A DNA stretch of 64,000 bases from Sphingobacterium sp. BN32 (GCF_030503615.1 NZ_CP129963.1:3596001-3660000); one strand, 5' to 3'; shown: positions 8,389-18,891, counted from the first letter of the stretch. The notes: generated from the letters alone by a model not told the origin. Numbers and translations are program-made.

Positions 8389-9381
8389 TTATTCTTCGTC
8401 TAGCTTGTACTTAGACAAGTTCATACCAAACGATAAACCTTTAGATTTAACTAATTCTTGAATCTCACTTAAAGACTTCTTACCGAAGTTGCGGAATTTC
8501 AACATATCTGCAACATCATAAGTTACTAATTCTGCTAATGTGCGGATATCAGCTGCTTTCAAACAGTTCAAAGCACGAACTGAAAGATCTAAATCAACTA
8601 ATTCCGTTTTCAAAATCTTACGCATGTGTAAGATTTCTTCATCAACAACCTTAGTCTCTTCCTTAGTTTGAGATTCCAACAACATGTTCTCATCAGAGAA
8701 TAACATGAAGTGTTGGATTAAGATCTTAGCTGCTTCTTTCAAAGCATCTTCTGGATGAATAGAACCATCAGTAGAGATGTCTAACAACAATTTCTCGTAG
8801 TCAGTCTTTTGCTCAACACGATAGTTTTCAATGGTATATTTTACATTTTTGATCGGAGTGTAGATAGAATCGATCGCAATCATTCCAACTGGTCCATCAA
8901 CCACTTTATTCTCTTCCGCATTCACATAACCACGACCTTTACCTACAGAGATTTCAACCTCTACAGTAACAGAGTTATCCATGTTACAGATAACCAATTC
9001 AGGGTTTAATACAGTGAAATTATTAGAGAATTTAGTAATGTCTCCAGCTGTAAATTGATCTTGGCCGTTGATAACTACAAAGATTTTCTCGTTATCGCCT
9101 TGCTCACCAGACTTTTTGAAACGTACTTGCTTCAAATTAAGAATGATTTCCGTAACATCTTCTACCACGCCTTTAATCGTAGAGAATTCGTGCGAAACGC
9201 CTGAAAATCTTACCGACGTAATTGCATATCCTTCTAGAGAGGACAATAAAATACGGCGCAAAGCATTACCAATAGTTACACCAAAACCTGGTTCTAATGG
9301 ACGAAATTCGAAAGTACCATCAAAATCAGTTGATTTTTGCATGATAACTTTATCCGGTCTTTGAAATGCTAAAATTGCCAT
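8389..9381 (-). CDS. rpoA: DNA-directed RNA polymerase subunit alpha
   Basis: 330 residues in two domains. The N-terminal dimerisation and assembly domain (about 1-235) contains [24 protein letters not shown]. The C-terminal domain (about 250-325) carries the [15 protein letters not shown] and [14 protein letters not shown] helices that bind UP elements and activators. Length is standard. Gaps of 113 and 82 bp to rplQ and rpsD are longer than most in the operon; the rpsD-rpoA gap holds a hairpin. Confidence 0.98.
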   Translation of the reverse strand: MAILAFQRPDKVIMQKSTDFDGTFEFRPLEPGFGVTIGNALRRILLSSLEGYAITSVRFSGVSHEFSTIKGVVEDVTEIILNLKQVRFKKSGEQGDNEKIFVVINGQDQFTAGDITKFSNNFTVLNPELVICNMDNSVTVEVEISVGKGRGYVNAEENKVVDGPVGMIAIDSIYTPIKNVKYTIENYRVEQKTDYEKLLLDISTDGSIHPEDALKEAAKILIQHFMLFSDENMLLESQTKEETKVVDEEILHMRKILKTELVDLDLSVRALNCLKAADIRTLAELVTYDVADMLKFRNFGKKSLSEIQELVKSKGLSFGMNLSKYKLDEE

Positions 9382-9418
9382 TTATGTTCTTTTAAGTTTT
9401 AGTACTTGATATGATATA

Positions 9419-9457
9419 ATACTAACATGCAAACTTTACAAGAATGCATGTTAGTAT
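9419..9457 (-). promoter_or_regulatory. Hairpin in the rpsD-rpoA gap
   Basis: A perfect 12-bp stem (9419-9430 with 9446-9457, arms ATACTAACATGC/GCATGTTAGTAT) encloses a 15-nt loop. No T-run follows, so it is more likely an RNA-processing or regulatory structure than a terminator. Confidence 0.55.
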
Positions 9458-9463
9458 CATTTA

Positions 9464-10072
9464 TTATTTAGAGTATAACTCTACAATTAAATTTTCTTTA
9501 ATGTTCTCTGGAATGTCAGCTCTTTCAGGGTAAGTTACGAAAGTACCTTTCAATTCGTTTGCATCCCACTCTAACCAGCTGAATTTATTAATTTTTCTTC
9601 CAGCTACAGAGTTTGAAATCGCTTCTAAGGATTTCGAACGCTCGCGAACTTCAATAACATCACCAGGGCGAATGCTATATGATGGAATGTTAACTACTTG
9701 ACCGTTAACAGTAATATGCTTGTGCGAAACTAATTGACGAGCAGCTGAACGTGTAGGAGCAATTCCTAAACGGTAAACGATATTATCTAAACGTGCTTCT
9801 AATAATTTTAAGAAGTTCTCACCTGTAATACCTTGTTTTGCTGCTGCCTTAACGAATAAGTTTGAGAATTGACGCTCTAATACACCGTAAGTATATTTAG
9901 CTTTTTGTTTCTCTAATAACTGAATTGCATATTCAGATTGTTTTCCTCTTCTTTTTGAAGGACCATGTTGGCCTGGAGGATAGTTTTTCTTTTCTAATGC
10001 CTTATCTGGGCCGAAAATTGGCTCTCTAAATTTACGAGCGATTTTGGACTTAGGTCCTGTATATCTTGCCAT
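9464..10072 (-). CDS. rpsD: 30S ribosomal protein S4
   Basis: 202 residues. [20 protein letters not shown] at the start and the S4 RNA-binding domain ([30 protein letters not shown], about 92-121) are clear. S4 starts assembly of the 30S body, and in other bacteria it represses the alpha operon. The N-terminal zinc cysteines of some S4 proteins are absent, so this is the zinc-free form. Confidence 0.98.
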   Translation of the reverse strand: MARYTGPKSKIARKFREPIFGPDKALEKKNYPPGQHGPSKRRGKQSEYAIQLLEKQKAKYTYGVLERQFSNLFVKAAAKQGITGENFLKLLEARLDNIVYRLGIAPTRSAARQLVSHKHITVNGQVVNIPSYSIRPGDVIEVRERSKSLEAISNSVAGRKINKFSWLEWDANELKGTFVTYPERADIPENIKENLIVELYSK

Positions 10073-10138
10073 TTGTTTGTTCTGTTTGAAGTATCATTCA
10101 GCCTTTAGCTGAAGAATCTTATCTTAAACACTCTATTA

Positions 10139-10528
10139 TTAAACTCTTCTACGTTTTGGAGGACGACAACCGTTGTGAGGTAGTGGAGTAATATCCTTAA
10201 TCGTCGTTACGTCGATTCCAATTGTTTGTAAAGAACGGATCGCCGACTCACGTCCAGCACCAGGTCCTTTTACAAAAACTTCAACTTTACGCAATCCTAA
10301 GTCGTATGCAACTTTACCACAGTCGTTAGCAGCTTGTGACGCAGCATATGGAGTGTTCTTTTTAGAACCTTTGAAGCCCATCTTACCAGCTGAAGACCAT
10401 GAAATTGTTTGACCTTGATTGTTAGTCAAAGTTACGATGATGTTGTTAAAAGTAGCGTTGATATGAGCTTGACCAACAGGCTCGATAACTACGATACGTT
10501 TTTTAGTAACTTTTTTACTTTTAGCCAT
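10139..10528 (-). CDS. rpsK: 30S ribosomal protein S11
   Basis: 129 residues, normal length. The family motifs [25 protein letters not shown] and the C-terminal [12 protein letters not shown] are present. S11 lies on the platform of the small subunit near the mRNA exit. It follows rpsM by 14 bp. Confidence 0.98.
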   Translation of the reverse strand: MAKSKKVTKKRIVVIEPVGQAHINATFNNIIVTLTNNQGQTISWSSAGKMGFKGSKKNTPYAASQAANDCGKVAYDLGLRKVEVFVKGPGAGRESAIRSLQTIGIDVTTIKDITPLPHNGCRPPKRRRV

Positions 10529-10542
10529 TTCTTAATTACTTA

Positions 10543-10920
10543 TTATTTAGTAGCTTTTTTCTTGTTAGCAACTGTCTTACGTTTTCCTTTACGAGTACGA
10601 GAGTTGTTTTTAGTGCGTTGACCACGAACTGGTAAGTGTTTACGGTGGCGTAATCCACGGTAACAACCAATATCCATCAAACGTTTAATGTTCAATTGAA
10701 CTTCTGAACGTAATGCACCTTCAACTTTGATTTCATCGTTGATGATTGTACGAATTGAAGCTAATTGATCATCATTCCATTCCTGAACTTTCACGTTCTG
10801 ATCGATGCCTGCTTTATCTAAGATATAAGCAGCAGTGGAACGACCAATACCGAAAATATAGGTAAGGCCAATAACACCTCTTTTGTTTTTAGGTAAATCT
10901 ATACCTGATATCCTTGCCAT
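10543..10920 (-). CDS. rpsM: 30S ribosomal protein S13
   Basis: 125 residues. Starts [26 protein letters not shown] and ends in the basic tail [19 protein letters not shown] that contacts P-site tRNA. Standard place between rpmJ and rpsK. Confidence 0.98.
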   Translation of the reverse strand: MARISGIDLPKNKRGVIGLTYIFGIGRSTAAYILDKAGIDQNVKVQEWNDDQLASIRTIINDEIKVEGALRSEVQLNIKRLMDIGCYRGLRHRKHLPVRGQRTKNNSRTRKGKRKTVANKKKATK

Positions 10921-10948
10921 ATAATATTTTAAGCGATTATGTTAATAA

Positions 10949-11065
10949 CTACCCTTGACGTTGTTTGAACTTAGGGTTCTTTTTGTTAATTACAAAAACT
11001 TTTCCTTTGCGACGGATGATCTTACAATCCGCACTGCGTTTTTTAATTGATGCTCTAACTTTCAT
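10949..11065 (-). CDS. rpmJ: 50S ribosomal protein L36, zinc-free form
   Basis: A 38-codon gene read from the minus strand, starting [15 protein letters not shown] and ending FKQRQG. Both ends match L36 closely. The usual zinc ribbon (three Cys and one His) is reduced to one Cys at position 14: position 11 is Ser, position 27 is Asn and position 32 is Phe. Zinc binding should therefore be lost. It lies between infA and rpsM, its usual place. Confidence 0.95.
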   Translation of the reverse strand: MKVRASIKKRSADCKIIRRKGKVFVINKKNPKFKQRQG

Positions 11066-11103
11066 TTTTATAAGTTTTTATACTGCTACCAATAAACCGA
11101 AGT

Positions 11104-11322
11104 CTATTTATAGCGGTATGTAATTCTTCCTTTGGTTAAATCATATGGAGACATTTCCAACTTCACTTTATCACCTGGCAGAATCTTGATGTAGTGCATG
11201 CGCATTTTCCCTGAAATGTGGGCAATGATCTCATGACCATTCTCTAGCTCTACACGAAACATCGCGTTTGAAAGTGCTTCCTTTATGATACCGTCTTGTT
11301 CTATCGAGGCTTGTTTAGCCAT
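11104..11322 (-). CDS. infA: Translation initiation factor IF-1
   Basis: 72 residues from [11 protein letters not shown], an S1-like OB fold ([24 protein letters not shown]) that fills the ribosomal A site during initiation. The open frame extends 15 codons further upstream (to 11367), but every IF-1 starts at the MAK-type methionine, so the ATG at 11320-11322 is chosen. Confidence 0.97.
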   Translation of the reverse strand: MAKQASIEQDGIIKEALSNAMFRVELENGHEIIAHISGKMRMHYIKILPGDKVKLEMSPYDLTKGRITYRYK

Positions 11323-11393
11323 ATAAGCTCTTATTTTTGTGTATAAAATCGCAAAACAGGAGTGCAAAGATAAATAAATTAATTGAAATCCAA

Positions 11394-12176
11394 CTACTTT
11401 TTATCTAAAACTTTCTCTATTGCATCAAAATTTAATAATACGTCCGGTTTACCTTTTCTGATCGCAACCATCTGCTCGAAGTGAGCTGAAAGTTTACCAT
11501 CAATGGTACTAACTGTCCATCCGTCATCCCAAAACTTGACACCCCCTTTACCCGCATTGATCATCGGCTCAATACAGATTACTAAACCCTCTTCAAGCTT
11601 AGGACCCGAACCTCGCTTACCGTAGTTTGGCACTTCAGGCTTCTCATGTAAATGGAAACCAACACCATGTCCTACAAGTTCGCGAACAATACCATAGTTG
11701 TAACGCGTTACGTATTCTTGAACGGCTGCAGAAATATCCCCAACACGCTTACCAGCGACTGCTTCGTCAATACCTTTGTAAAGTGAAGCTTTAGTAACAT
11801 CTAGTAATTGCTGTGCTTCGGGAGAGATCTCACCTACACCAAAAGTATAGGCAGAATCACTAATAAAACCATTTAAATTAACACCACCATCTACTGAGAC
11901 TATGTCTCCCTCCTGCAACACATACTCACTTGGAAAACCATGAACGATTTGATCATTCACCGAAATACACAGGGAATATGGGAACCCGTGATAATTTAAA
12001 AACGCAGGTGTTCCTTTATGATCTTTGATAAACTCGAAAGCGAATTGATCAAGAGACAAGGTTGTGATACCCGGTTTTACCAACGAAGCAATTTCAGCAA
12101 GTAGCTGCGAGAGTACATTTGCGGACTCTCGCACTTGCTCAATTTCTTCGTCTGTTTTATAATATACTTTAGACAT
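11394..12176 (-). CDS. map: Methionine aminopeptidase, type I
   Basis: 260 residues. Removes the initiator methionine from new proteins. The dinuclear metal ligands are visible: D in [15 protein letters not shown] in [18 protein letters not shown], and E in CIEPMINAG. No N-terminal zinc finger. It starts 7 bp after secY in the usual secY-map-infA order. Confidence 0.96.
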   Translation of the reverse strand: MSKVYYKTDEEIEQVRESANVLSQLLAEIASLVKPGITTLSLDQFAFEFIKDHKGTPAFLNYHGFPYSLCISVNDQIVHGFPSEYVLQEGDIVSVDGGVNLNGFISDSAYTFGVGEISPEAQQLLDVTKASLYKGIDEAVAGKRVGDISAAVQEYVTRYNYGIVRELVGHGVGFHLHEKPEVPNYGKRGSGPKLEEGLVICIEPMINAGKGGVKFWDDGWTVSTIDGKLSAHFEQMVAIRKGKPDVLLNFDAIEKVLDKK

Positions 12177-12183
12177 TCAAAAA

Positions 12184-13530
12184 TTAAATTGCTGATTGGT
12201 CGTAACCTTCAACGGTTGTTGCCGAGCTACGGCCTTTTACTCTACCTGTCTTCATTAATCCGTCATAGTGACGCATCAACAAGTGACTTTCAATTTGTTG
12301 GATGGTATCCAACACTACCCCTACTAAGATCAACAACGAAGTACCACCATAGAAATGAGCGAACTGGTTGTTTACACCGAACAATGTAGCAATTGCCGGT
12401 AAAATAGCAATCACAGCTACAAATATTGCTCCTGGGAATGTAATGTGAGAAATCACATTATCGATGAACAAATTCGTTTCATATCCAGGTTTAACGCCTG
12501 GAATAAATCCGCCATTTTTTTTCATATCCTCCGACATCTGTTGAGGATTAACCATGATCGCGGTGTAGAAGAATGTAAATGCAATGATCAACAAAGCAAA
12601 TACAACATTATACGTCACAGATGTATAGTTACTCAAAGACGTCAAGAAGTCCGATTGCACGTTCGGAAAGAACTGTGTTAAGGACATTGGAAGGAACATG
12701 ATCGCTTGCGCGAAAATGATTGGCATTACACCAGCAGCATTCACCTTTAGGGGAATGTACTGACGAACACCGCCAATTTGTTTATTTCCAACGATTTTCT
12801 TAGCGTATTGTACAGGAATCTTACGAACCCCTTGAACCACAAGAATGGTAAATATTACAACGAAGAACAAGGCTACAAATTCTAATAACAATGGAATTGG
12901 ACCACCACCACTAGGACTCATTCTTGAACCCCACTCTGCTGTAATACCTGCAGGAAGCTGCGCGATAATACCTGCCATAATAATAAGTGAAATACCATTA
13001 CCGATACCTTTATCAGTAATCTTCTCACCTAGCCACATCACAAACAGTGTACCTGCTGTCAACACGATTGCAGAAAGAATAGAGAACATCGGATCAGCGA
13101 TAGTTTTTGCTTCAGGACCGATTTGCGTCTTCACGTATGCAATTGACTGAACCAAAGTAATCGCTACTGTTAGATAACGAGTAATTTGAGTCATTTTCTT
13201 ACGCCCAGACTCCCCCTCTTTTTGCATTTTCTGAAAAGCAGGAACAGCTATCCCCAATAACTGCACAACGATAGATGCGGAGATGTATGGCATTACGCCT
13301 AATGCAAAAATTGCCGCACGGGAAAAAGATCCACCGGCAAACATATTGATTAGGTTCATAATATCATTACCACCTTCTCTGTTTACTACCAATGCATCAG
13401 GATTAACACCTGGCAATACCACGTGACATCCTATGCGGTATATTAAAAGAAAAAGTAACGTATTTAAAATACGATTACGTAATTCTTCAATCTTCCATAT
13501 ATTGGTTAAGGTTGTGATTAGTTTCTTCAT
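12184..13530 (-). CDS. secY: Protein translocase subunit SecY
   Basis: 448 residues with about ten membrane segments, the channel of the Sec translocon. The first segment is preceded by a basic N-terminus (MKKLITTLTNIWKIEELRNR). The plug region (GGNDIMNLINMFAGGSFSRAAIFALGV spans it) and the cytoplasmic loop ARKI-like PVQYAKKIVGN are recognisable. It follows rplO by 6 bp. Confidence 0.97.
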   Translation of the reverse strand: MKKLITTLTNIWKIEELRNRILNTLLFLLIYRIGCHVVLPGVNPDALVVNREGGNDIMNLINMFAGGSFSRAAIFALGVMPYISASIVVQLLGIAVPAFQKMQKEGESGRKKMTQITRYLTVAITLVQSIAYVKTQIGPEAKTIADPMFSILSAIVLTAGTLFVMWLGEKITDKGIGNGISLIIMAGIIAQLPAGITAEWGSRMSPSGGGPIPLLLEFVALFFVVIFTILVVQGVRKIPVQYAKKIVGNKQIGGVRQYIPLKVNAAGVMPIIFAQAIMFLPMSLTQFFPNVQSDFLTSLSNYTSVTYNVVFALLIIAFTFFYTAIMVNPQQMSEDMKKNGGFIPGVKPGYETNLFIDNVISHITFPGAIFVAVIAILPAIATLFGVNNQFAHFYGGTSLLILVGVVLDTIQQIESHLLMRHYDGLMKTGRVKGRSSATTVEGYDQSAI

Positions 13531-13536
13531 GTATTA

Positions 13537-13983
13537 TTACAGTTTAACGATAGAACCACCTGCTGCTTCAATAGCTTTTTGAGCTGAGGTAGAGAACGCA
13601 TGAGCTTTAACTTCTACTTTCGCAGTAAACTCACCACGACCTAAGATTTTCACTTTGTCGTTTTTAGAGATTAAACCGTGAACATTCAAAGTTTCAAAGT
13701 CTACAGTCGTTAAATTGTGTTTCTCAACTAAACCTTGTAATACATCTAAGTTAACACCTACGTATTCTACACGGTTAATGTTTTTGAATCCGAATTTAGG
13801 AACGCGACGTTGTAAAGGCATTTGACCACCTTCGAAACCAATCTTCGTAGAGTGACCAGAACGAGAGCCGGCACCTTTGTGTCCACGAGTTGAAGTTCCG
13901 CCACGACCTGATCCTTGACCACGACCAATACGTTTCTTACTTTTTGTTGAACCAACTGCTGGTTTTAAATTACTTAAGTTCAT
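13537..13983 (-). CDS. rplO: 50S ribosomal protein L15
   Basis: 148 residues. The Gly/Arg-rich N-terminus ([20 protein letters not shown]) and [18 protein letters not shown] are typical. Normal length. A 113-bp gap to rpmD holds a hairpin. Confidence 0.98.
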   Translation of the reverse strand: MNLSNLKPAVGSTKSKKRIGRGQGSGRGGTSTRGHKGAGSRSGHSTKIGFEGGQMPLQRRVPKFGFKNINRVEYVGVNLDVLQGLVEKHNLTTVDFETLNVHGLISKNDKVKILGRGEFTAKVEVKAHAFSTSAQKAIEAAGGSIVKL

Positions 13984-14057
13984 TTTAAACTTGATTGTGT
14001 TACGCCTTCGCTCTCACTAAACAGGCAATAACCTTTGAATATTTAATGAATAAACAG

Positions 14058-14089
14058 AATGGAAAGGACTGTGAGAAATCCTTTCCATT
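14058..14089 (-). promoter_or_regulatory. Hairpin in the rpmD-rplO gap
   Basis: A perfect 11-bp stem (14058-14068 with 14079-14089, arms AATGGAAAGGA/TCCTTTCCATT) with a 10-nt loop lies just after the rpmD stop. On the minus strand only a short, interrupted T-rich stretch follows. It could be a weak terminator, a processing site or a stability element. Confidence 0.6.
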
Positions 14090-14096
14090 GTTATTT

Positions 14097-14276
14097 TTAA
14101 ACAGTTTCTACTGCTACTAAATGGTTCACTTTACGAACCATACCAATGATCGCTGGTGTAGCTTCAACCTCTACTGAGTGATTGATTTTTTTCAAACCTA
14201 ATGCCTCAATAGTTTTCTTTTGGCGCTCGCTTCTGTCGATAACGCTCTTTATCTGGGTGATTTTAATTTTTGCCAT
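14097..14276 (-). CDS. rpmD: 50S ribosomal protein L30
   Basis: A 59-residue gene read directly from the minus strand: [20 protein letters not shown] at the start, then the L30 core ([26 protein letters not shown]). Length and place between rpsE and rplO are standard; it starts 4 bp after rpsE. Confidence 0.96.
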   Translation of the reverse strand: MAKIKITQIKSVIDRSERQKKTIEALGLKKINHSVEVEATPAIIGMVRKVNHLVAVETV

Positions 14277-14280
14277 GATA

Positions 14281-14799
14281 TTAACCGTTAAATACTTTGT
14301 TTAAATCGACACGACGTGTTTGTGCCACTGTATAAGCATCACGCATGTTTGCTAAAGCATCAATAGTTGCTTTAACAACATTGTGAGGGTTAGAAGATCC
14401 TAATGATTTTGCTAATACGTCAGTGATACCTGCAGACTCTAATACTGCACGCATAGCACCACCCGCTAATACTCCTGTACCGTGTACAGCTGGTTTAATT
14501 AAAACTGAACCACCTGAGTATTTACCGTACTGCTCATGAGGAACTGTACCTTTAATGATAGGAACTTTCACTAAGTTTTTCTTAGCGTCATCAATACCTT
14601 TAGTAATTGCTTCAGTAACCTCTTTAGCTTTACCTAAACCGTATCCTACGATGCCATTCTCATCACCAACTACAACGATAGCTGAGAAACTGAAGGTACG
14701 ACCACCTTTAGTAACTTTCGCAACGCGTTGGATGCTTACTAAGCGATCTTTTAATTCAATCTCGCTTGATTTTACTCTTTTAATATTGCTTAATGCCAT
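14281..14799 (-). CDS. rpsE: 30S ribosomal protein S5
   Basis: 172 residues. The S5 double-stranded-RNA-binding fold ([20 protein letters not shown]) and the C-terminal fold ([17 protein letters not shown]) are clear. S5 helps keep decoding accurate. Confidence 0.98.
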   Translation of the reverse strand: MALSNIKRVKSSEIELKDRLVSIQRVAKVTKGGRTFSFSAIVVVGDENGIVGYGLGKAKEVTEAITKGIDDAKKNLVKVPIIKGTVPHEQYGKYSGGSVLIKPAVHGTGVLAGGAMRAVLESAGITDVLAKSLGSSNPHNVVKATIDALANMRDAYTVAQTRRVDLNKVFNG

Positions 14800-14811
14800 T
14801 TCTTTCTTTGA

Positions 14812-15165
14812 TTAAAAGTCTAAACCGCCTTCGCGAGCACCTTCAGCCAATGATTTAATACGGCCATGGTATAGATACCCATTACGGTCAAAAACTACTT
14901 TGCTAATTCCTGCTGCGATCGCTTTCTCAGCAACCATTTTACCTACAGCTTTAGATTGATCAACTTTGTTACCTGATGCAGCAAATTCTTTTGATGATGA
15001 AGAAGCAGACACTAATGTCTTTCCTAATGTATCATCAATGATCTGTGCGTAGATACCTTTATTACTTCTAAAAACCGTTAAACGCGGACGTTCTGTAGAT
15101 CCAGCCAGGTGTTTTCTGATTCCTTTTTTTATTCTCGCTCTACGAGTTGATTTAATTCCTGCCAT
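14812..15165 (-). CDS. rplR: 50S ribosomal protein L18
   Basis: 117 residues. The basic N-terminus [20 protein letters not shown] and the C-terminal [23 protein letters not shown] motif fix it as L18, which binds 5S rRNA. Confidence 0.98.
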   Translation of the reverse strand: MAGIKSTRRARIKKGIRKHLAGSTERPRLTVFRSNKGIYAQIIDDTLGKTLVSASSSSKEFAASGNKVDQSKAVGKMVAEKAIAAGISKVVFDRNGYLYHGRIKSLAEGAREGGLDF

Positions 15166-15170
15166 GGTTA

Positions 15171-15725
15171 TTATTTTTTAGCTGATTTACCTGCTTTTCT
15201 TCTTAATACTTCCCCTGCGAACTTAATACCTTTACCTTTGTATGGCTCTGGCTTACGGAAGCCGCGGATTTTCGCTGCTACCTGTCCGATTAATTGTTTG
15301 TCAATTGACTCCAATGTAATTGTTGGGTTCTTACCTTTTTCAGCAGTAGTTGTAACTGTAATTTCCTTTGGCAATACGAAAACAATCTGGTGAGAGAATC
15401 CTAAAGTTAACTCTAATGTATTACCAGTGTTTGAAGCACGGTAACCAACACCCACTAACTCTTGTGTAGTTTTGTACCCTTCGGTTACACCGACTACCAT
15501 GTTGTTAATCAAGGCGCGGTATAAGCCGTGTAATGCTTTGTGTTTCTTTTGTTCTGTAGGACGTGTAACGACGATCTGGCCATCTTCTTCTTTAACAGTG
15601 ATGTCGCTGTCCACTTGTTGTGTTAATTCACCTTTAGGGCCTTTTACTGTCAACAAGTTCTTGTCTGATACAGTAATTGATACTCCCGAGGGAATAGCAA
15701 TTGGCGCTTTTCCAATTCTTGACAT
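15171..15725 (-). CDS. rplF: 50S ribosomal protein L6
   Basis: 184 residues, two similar domains. Starts [15 protein letters not shown]; the C-terminal signature [14 protein letters not shown] is exact. L6 lies near the GTPase-factor site. Confidence 0.98.
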   Translation of the reverse strand: MSRIGKAPIAIPSGVSITVSDKNLLTVKGPKGELTQQVDSDITVKEEDGQIVVTRPTEQKKHKALHGLYRALINNMVVGVTEGYKTTQELVGVGYRASNTGNTLELTLGFSHQIVFVLPKEITVTTTAEKGKNPTITLESIDKQLIGQVAAKIRGFRKPEPYKGKGIKFAGEVLRRKAGKSAKK

Positions 15726-15748
15726 TTCTTTGTGTGTTTTTTCCTAGA

Positions 15749-16147
15749 TTAATAAACGTAACATAAAACTTCACCACCAACATTTTGAACGCCAGCTTCT
15801 TTATCCGACATTACACCTTTCGATGTAGATAGGATAGCAATACCTAGACCGTTCAGAACACGAGGAAGGTTGTCAACATTTGCATACTTTCTTAAACCAG
15901 GTTTACTCACACGTGTCAAAGTGCGAATAGCCGGTACTTTGCTAATTGGATGGTATTTCAATGCAATTTTAATTGTGCCTTGAGGACCTTCTTCAATAAA
16001 TTTGTAATTAGCAATGTAACCCTTGTCAAAAAGAACTTTAGTGATTTCTTTTTTTAGGTTCGATGCAGGAATTTCAACAACCCTGTGGTTGGCCTTAATG
16101 GCATTCCTTACTCGTGTAAGGTAATCCGCTATTGGATCTGTATTCAT
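15749..16147 (-). CDS. rpsH: 30S ribosomal protein S8
   Basis: 132 residues. Starts [19 protein letters not shown]; the C-terminal [12 protein letters not shown] element binds 16S rRNA. In enterobacteria S8 represses the spc operon. Here 143 bp separate it from rpsN, and that gap contains a terminator-like hairpin. Confidence 0.98.
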   Translation of the reverse strand: MNTDPIADYLTRVRNAIKANHRVVEIPASNLKKEITKVLFDKGYIANYKFIEEGPQGTIKIALKYHPISKVPAIRTLTRVSKPGLRKYANVDNLPRVLNGLGIAILSTSKGVMSDKEAGVQNVGGEVLCYVY

Positions 16148-16235
16148 TATTTATAAAAATTATGATAATGGTTTCCATCCTTTACCTAAAGGACAGACCT
16201 ATTATCTGTTAACAATATTTGCAATGCAAAAAAAA

Positions 16236-16267
16236 CCCGATAAATCGCATTACGCGATTTATCCGGG
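16236..16267 (-). terminator. Terminator-like hairpin inside the spc segment (rpsN-rpsH gap)
   Basis: A 13-bp stem (16236-16248 with 16254-16267, one bulged base) and a 5-nt loop are followed on the minus strand by an uninterrupted run of T (complement of A at 16227-16235). By sequence this is as good as a normal intrinsic terminator, yet at least ten essential genes lie downstream. Partial termination or attenuation is likely. Confidence 0.75.
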
Positions 16268-16290
16268 CAAAAGTAAATATTTTTTTTGGT

Positions 16291-16560
16291 TTACCAAGAA
16301 GCTTTTTTCACCCCTGGGATTTTTCCGTCTAATGCCATCTCACGGAATGTTACACGTGAGATACCGAATTGACGCATATATCCTTTAGGACGGCCTGTTA
16401 ATTTACAACGATTGTGCAAACGTACAGGTGAAGCATTCTTAGGCAATTTGTCTAAAGCTGCATAATCACCTGCTGCTTTTAAAGCAGCACGTTTCTCAGC
16501 AAACTTAGCAACTAATTTCTGACGCTTTACTTCGCGTGCTTTTAATCCTTCTTTAGCCAT
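16291..16560 (-). CDS. rpsN: 30S ribosomal protein S14, zinc-free long form
   Basis: 89 residues. The C-terminal [19 protein letters not shown] motif is typical. Only one cysteine is present, so the CxxC pairs of the short zinc form are missing. Overlaps the rplE stop by 8 nt, which suggests coupled translation. Confidence 0.97.
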   Translation of the reverse strand: MAKEGLKAREVKRQKLVAKFAEKRAALKAAGDYAALDKLPKNASPVRLHNRCKLTGRPKGYMRQFGISRVTFREMALDGKIPGVKKASW

Positions 16561-17122
16561 TGTTGTTCGAATTTTGATTTTTGAATGGTAAACCGAATTG
16601 TTTCAATAACTCTAATGCTTCGATGTCATTCTTAGCAGAAGTTACGAAAGTGATATCCATACCTTGGATCTTGTTGATCTTGTCAATGTTGATCTCAGGG
16701 AAGATGATCTGCTCAGTAATACCTAAGTTGTAGTTACCGTGTCCATCGAATCCTTTGTCGTTGATACCGCGGAAATCACGGATACGAGGTAATGAAACAG
16801 CAATTAAACGATCTAAGAATTCGTACATATTGTTGTCGCGTAATGTTACACGAGCACCAATAGGCATACCTTTACGCAATTTAAAGTTCGAAATATCTTT
16901 TTTAGACTTCGTAGGAACTGCTTGTTGTCCTGTGATTAAAGTTAATTCGCCAATTGCATTGTCGATTAATTTCTTGTCAGCAGTAGCAGCACCAATACCT
17001 TGAGATACAACGATCTTCTCCAATCTAGGAACTTGCATAACGCTCTTGTATTGGAATTTCTCTTTTAGAGCTGCACGGATCTCATCCGCGTATTTCCCTT
17101 TTAATCTCGGTGAATAAGTCAT
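16553..17122 (-). CDS. rplE: 50S ribosomal protein L5
   Basis: 189 residues. The [13 protein letters not shown] and [14 protein letters not shown] motifs identify L5, which binds 5S rRNA and P-site tRNA. A short Asn-rich tail ends the protein. Its ATG shares a base with the rplX stop. Confidence 0.98.
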   Translation of the reverse strand: MTYSPRLKGKYADEIRAALKEKFQYKSVMQVPRLEKIVVSQGIGAATADKKLIDNAIGELTLITGQQAVPTKSKKDISNFKLRKGMPIGARVTLRDNNMYEFLDRLIAVSLPRIRDFRGINDKGFDGHGNYNLGITEQIIFPEINIDKINKIQGMDITFVTSAKNDIEALELLKQFGLPFKNQNSNNNG

Positions 17123-17466
17123 TATTTAATCTCCTCCCCTGATTTTTTTGCGTAACGTACTATTTTACCATCTGCATTTACTTTACGTCCAATACGAGTA
17201 GTATTACCTGTCTTAGGATCGATTAAAGCAATGTTAGAGATGTTAATCGCAGCTTCCTTCTCGATGATACCACCGTTAGGGTTTGCTGCACTAGGTTTAG
17301 TGTGTTTCTTAACGATATTAGCGCCTTCTACGATAGCTCTATCTGCATCCACTAAAATTTGTAAAACTTTTCCTTGAACACCTTTAGAGTTACCAGCGAT
17401 AACTTTCACTAAATCTCCTTTTTTAATTTTGATTTTGTGAGTAGTAGTTTTTTTCTTCTGTGCCAT
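17122..17466 (-). CDS. rplX: 50S ribosomal protein L24
   Basis: 114 residues. The KOW motif ([21 protein letters not shown]) near the N-terminus and the [13 protein letters not shown] loop are typical. L24 initiates 50S assembly. Lies 2 bp after rplN. Confidence 0.98.
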   Translation of the reverse strand: MAQKKKTTTHKIKIKKGDLVKVIAGNSKGVQGKVLQILVDADRAIVEGANIVKKHTKPSAANPNGGIIEKEAAINISNIALIDPKTGNTTRIGRKVNADGKIVRYAKKSGEEIK

Positions 17467-17468
17467 AA

Positions 17469-17837
17469 TTATAAAACCTCCGGTGCTAGTGATACGATTT
17501 TCATGAACTGCTTCTCACGTAACTCTCTGGCAACTGGGCCAAAAATACGAGTACCGCGAGGCTCATCGTTATTGTTTAACAATACTGCAGCGTTATCATC
17601 GAAACGAATGTAAGAACCATCTTTACGACGAATCTCTTTTTTCGTACGAACTACAACTGCTTTAGAAACTGAACCTTTCTTCACGTTTCCTGAAGGTATA
17701 GCGCTCTTTACGGTAACAACGATCTTATCACCGATAGATGCATAACGCTTGCGCGTACCGCCCAATACACGGATTACTAAAACCTCTTTAGCTCCGCTAT
17801 TGTCAGCTACATTTAATCTTGATTCCTGTTGTACCAT
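17469..17837 (-). CDS. rplN: 50S ribosomal protein L14
   Basis: 122 residues, [20 protein letters not shown] start and [15 protein letters not shown] near the C-terminus. Highly conserved subunit-interface protein. Shares one base with rpsQ. Confidence 0.98.
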   Translation of the reverse strand: MVQQESRLNVADNSGAKEVLVIRVLGGTRKRYASIGDKIVVTVKSAIPSGNVKKGSVSKAVVVRTKKEIRRKDGSYIRFDDNAAVLLNNNDEPRGTRIFGPVARELREKQFMKIVSLAPEVL

Positions 17838-18091
17838 TATTTAGCCCTTTCTAAAATTTCAACTAATCTCCAGTTTTTTGTTTTACTCAGCGGACGAGTT
17901 TCCATGATTAATACCGTATCGCCGATACCGCAGGTATTCTCTTCGTCATGAGCTTTGAATTTAGTAGTTTTTTTAACGAACTTACCGTAGATAGGGTGTT
18001 TCACTTTACGCTCAACCGCTACTGTAATCGATTTGTCCATTTTATTGCTAACTACTAAGCCGATTCTTGTTTTTCTTAAATTTCTTTCCAT
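17837..18091 (-). CDS. rpsQ: 30S ribosomal protein S17
   Basis: 84 residues, OB-fold protein: [19 protein letters not shown] then [19 protein letters not shown]. Normal length and position. Confidence 0.98.
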   Translation of the reverse strand: MERNLRKTRIGLVVSNKMDKSITVAVERKVKHPIYGKFVKKTTKFKAHDEENTCGIGDTVLIMETRPLSKTKNWRLVEILERAK

Positions 18092-18104
18092 TTCGACTTA
18101 ATTT

Positions 18105-18323
18105 TTATGCCTCAGAGGCTGTTTCAGATTTTGCTGCATTCTTACGCTTCGAAACCTCAGTGGAGATACGAGCGATAGTTCTGCGAGCTGCTTTGATAAC
18201 ATTTGGGTTCTCAATAGCAGAAACAGCGTGTGCAAATTTCAATTTGTTAAAGGCAGCTTTCTCTTCTGCAAGGCGAGCTGTTAAATCCTCTGTTGATAAT
18301 TCTACGATTTCTGAATTTTTCAT
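18105..18323 (-). CDS. rpmC: 50S ribosomal protein L29
   Basis: 72 residues, two-helix protein at the tunnel exit. MKNSEIVELSTEDLTARLAE and the RRTIARISTEVSKR helix are typical. The 93-bp gap to rplP holds a hairpin. Confidence 0.97.
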   Translation of the reverse strand: MKNSEIVELSTEDLTARLAEEKAAFNKLKFAHAVSAIENPNVIKAARRTIARISTEVSKRKNAAKSETASEA

Positions 18324-18365
18324 TTTTTTCCAGTGTTGGGTCGGGTTATCTAAACTTTTAATATT

Positions 18366-18390
18366 GCCTTACGGGTAACGGCCGTAAGGC
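18366..18390 (-). promoter_or_regulatory. Hairpin in the rplP-rpmC gap
   Basis: A perfect 9-bp stem (GCCTTACGG, 18366-18374, with CCGTAAGGC, 18382-18390) and a 7-nt loop. No clean T-run follows on the minus strand. It is one of a series of hairpins in the longer gaps of this superoperon. Confidence 0.6.
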
Positions 18391-18416
18391 TAAATTTTAG
18401 ACATTACCGACGATTA

Positions 18417-18839
18417 TTATGCTTCAACGTAATCTCTACGTATCACAAACTTAGTTTGAACCGGTAATTTTTGAGCAGCTAAACGTAATGCTTCTTTAGC
18501 AATCTCTAAAGGCACACCTTCTGCTTCAAATAACATACGGCCTGGGCGTACTACTGCTACCCAGTATTCTGGAGCACCCTTACCCTTACCCATACGTACC
18601 TCTGCAGGCTTCTTAGTAACAGGTTTGTCAGGGAAGATACGGATCCACACTTGACCTTCACGTTTCATATAACGTGTTACGGCGATACGTGCTGCCTCAA
18701 TTTGACGGCTTGTGATCCATGCTGACTCCAGTGATTTGATACCGAAAGAACCGAAAGATAACTCCGCACCACGGCTAGCATTACCCTTCATGCGGCCTTT
18801 CTGCATCTTTCTGAACTTCGTTCTTTTTGGCTGTAACAT
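18417..18839 (-). CDS. rplP: 50S ribosomal protein L16
   Basis: 140 residues. [19 protein letters not shown] and [20 protein letters not shown] are diagnostic. L16 lies at the A site. Follows rpsC by 52 bp; that gap holds a small hairpin (18857-18872). Confidence 0.98.
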   Translation of the reverse strand: MLQPKRTKFRKMQKGRMKGNASRGAELSFGSFGIKSLESAWITSRQIEAARIAVTRYMKREGQVWIRIFPDKPVTKKPAEVRMGKGKGAPEYWVAVVRPGRMLFEAEGVPLEIAKEALRLAAQKLPVQTKFVIRRDYVEA

Positions 18840-18891
18840 GTTCGTATTTTGTTAAAATCTGTTCTAACAGATAGTTTTAAATCTTAATTAA

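Noticed and set aside
11323..11367. 15-codon extension of IF-1
   Set aside because: IF-1 is strongly conserved in length; the MAK start at 11322 is the family start.
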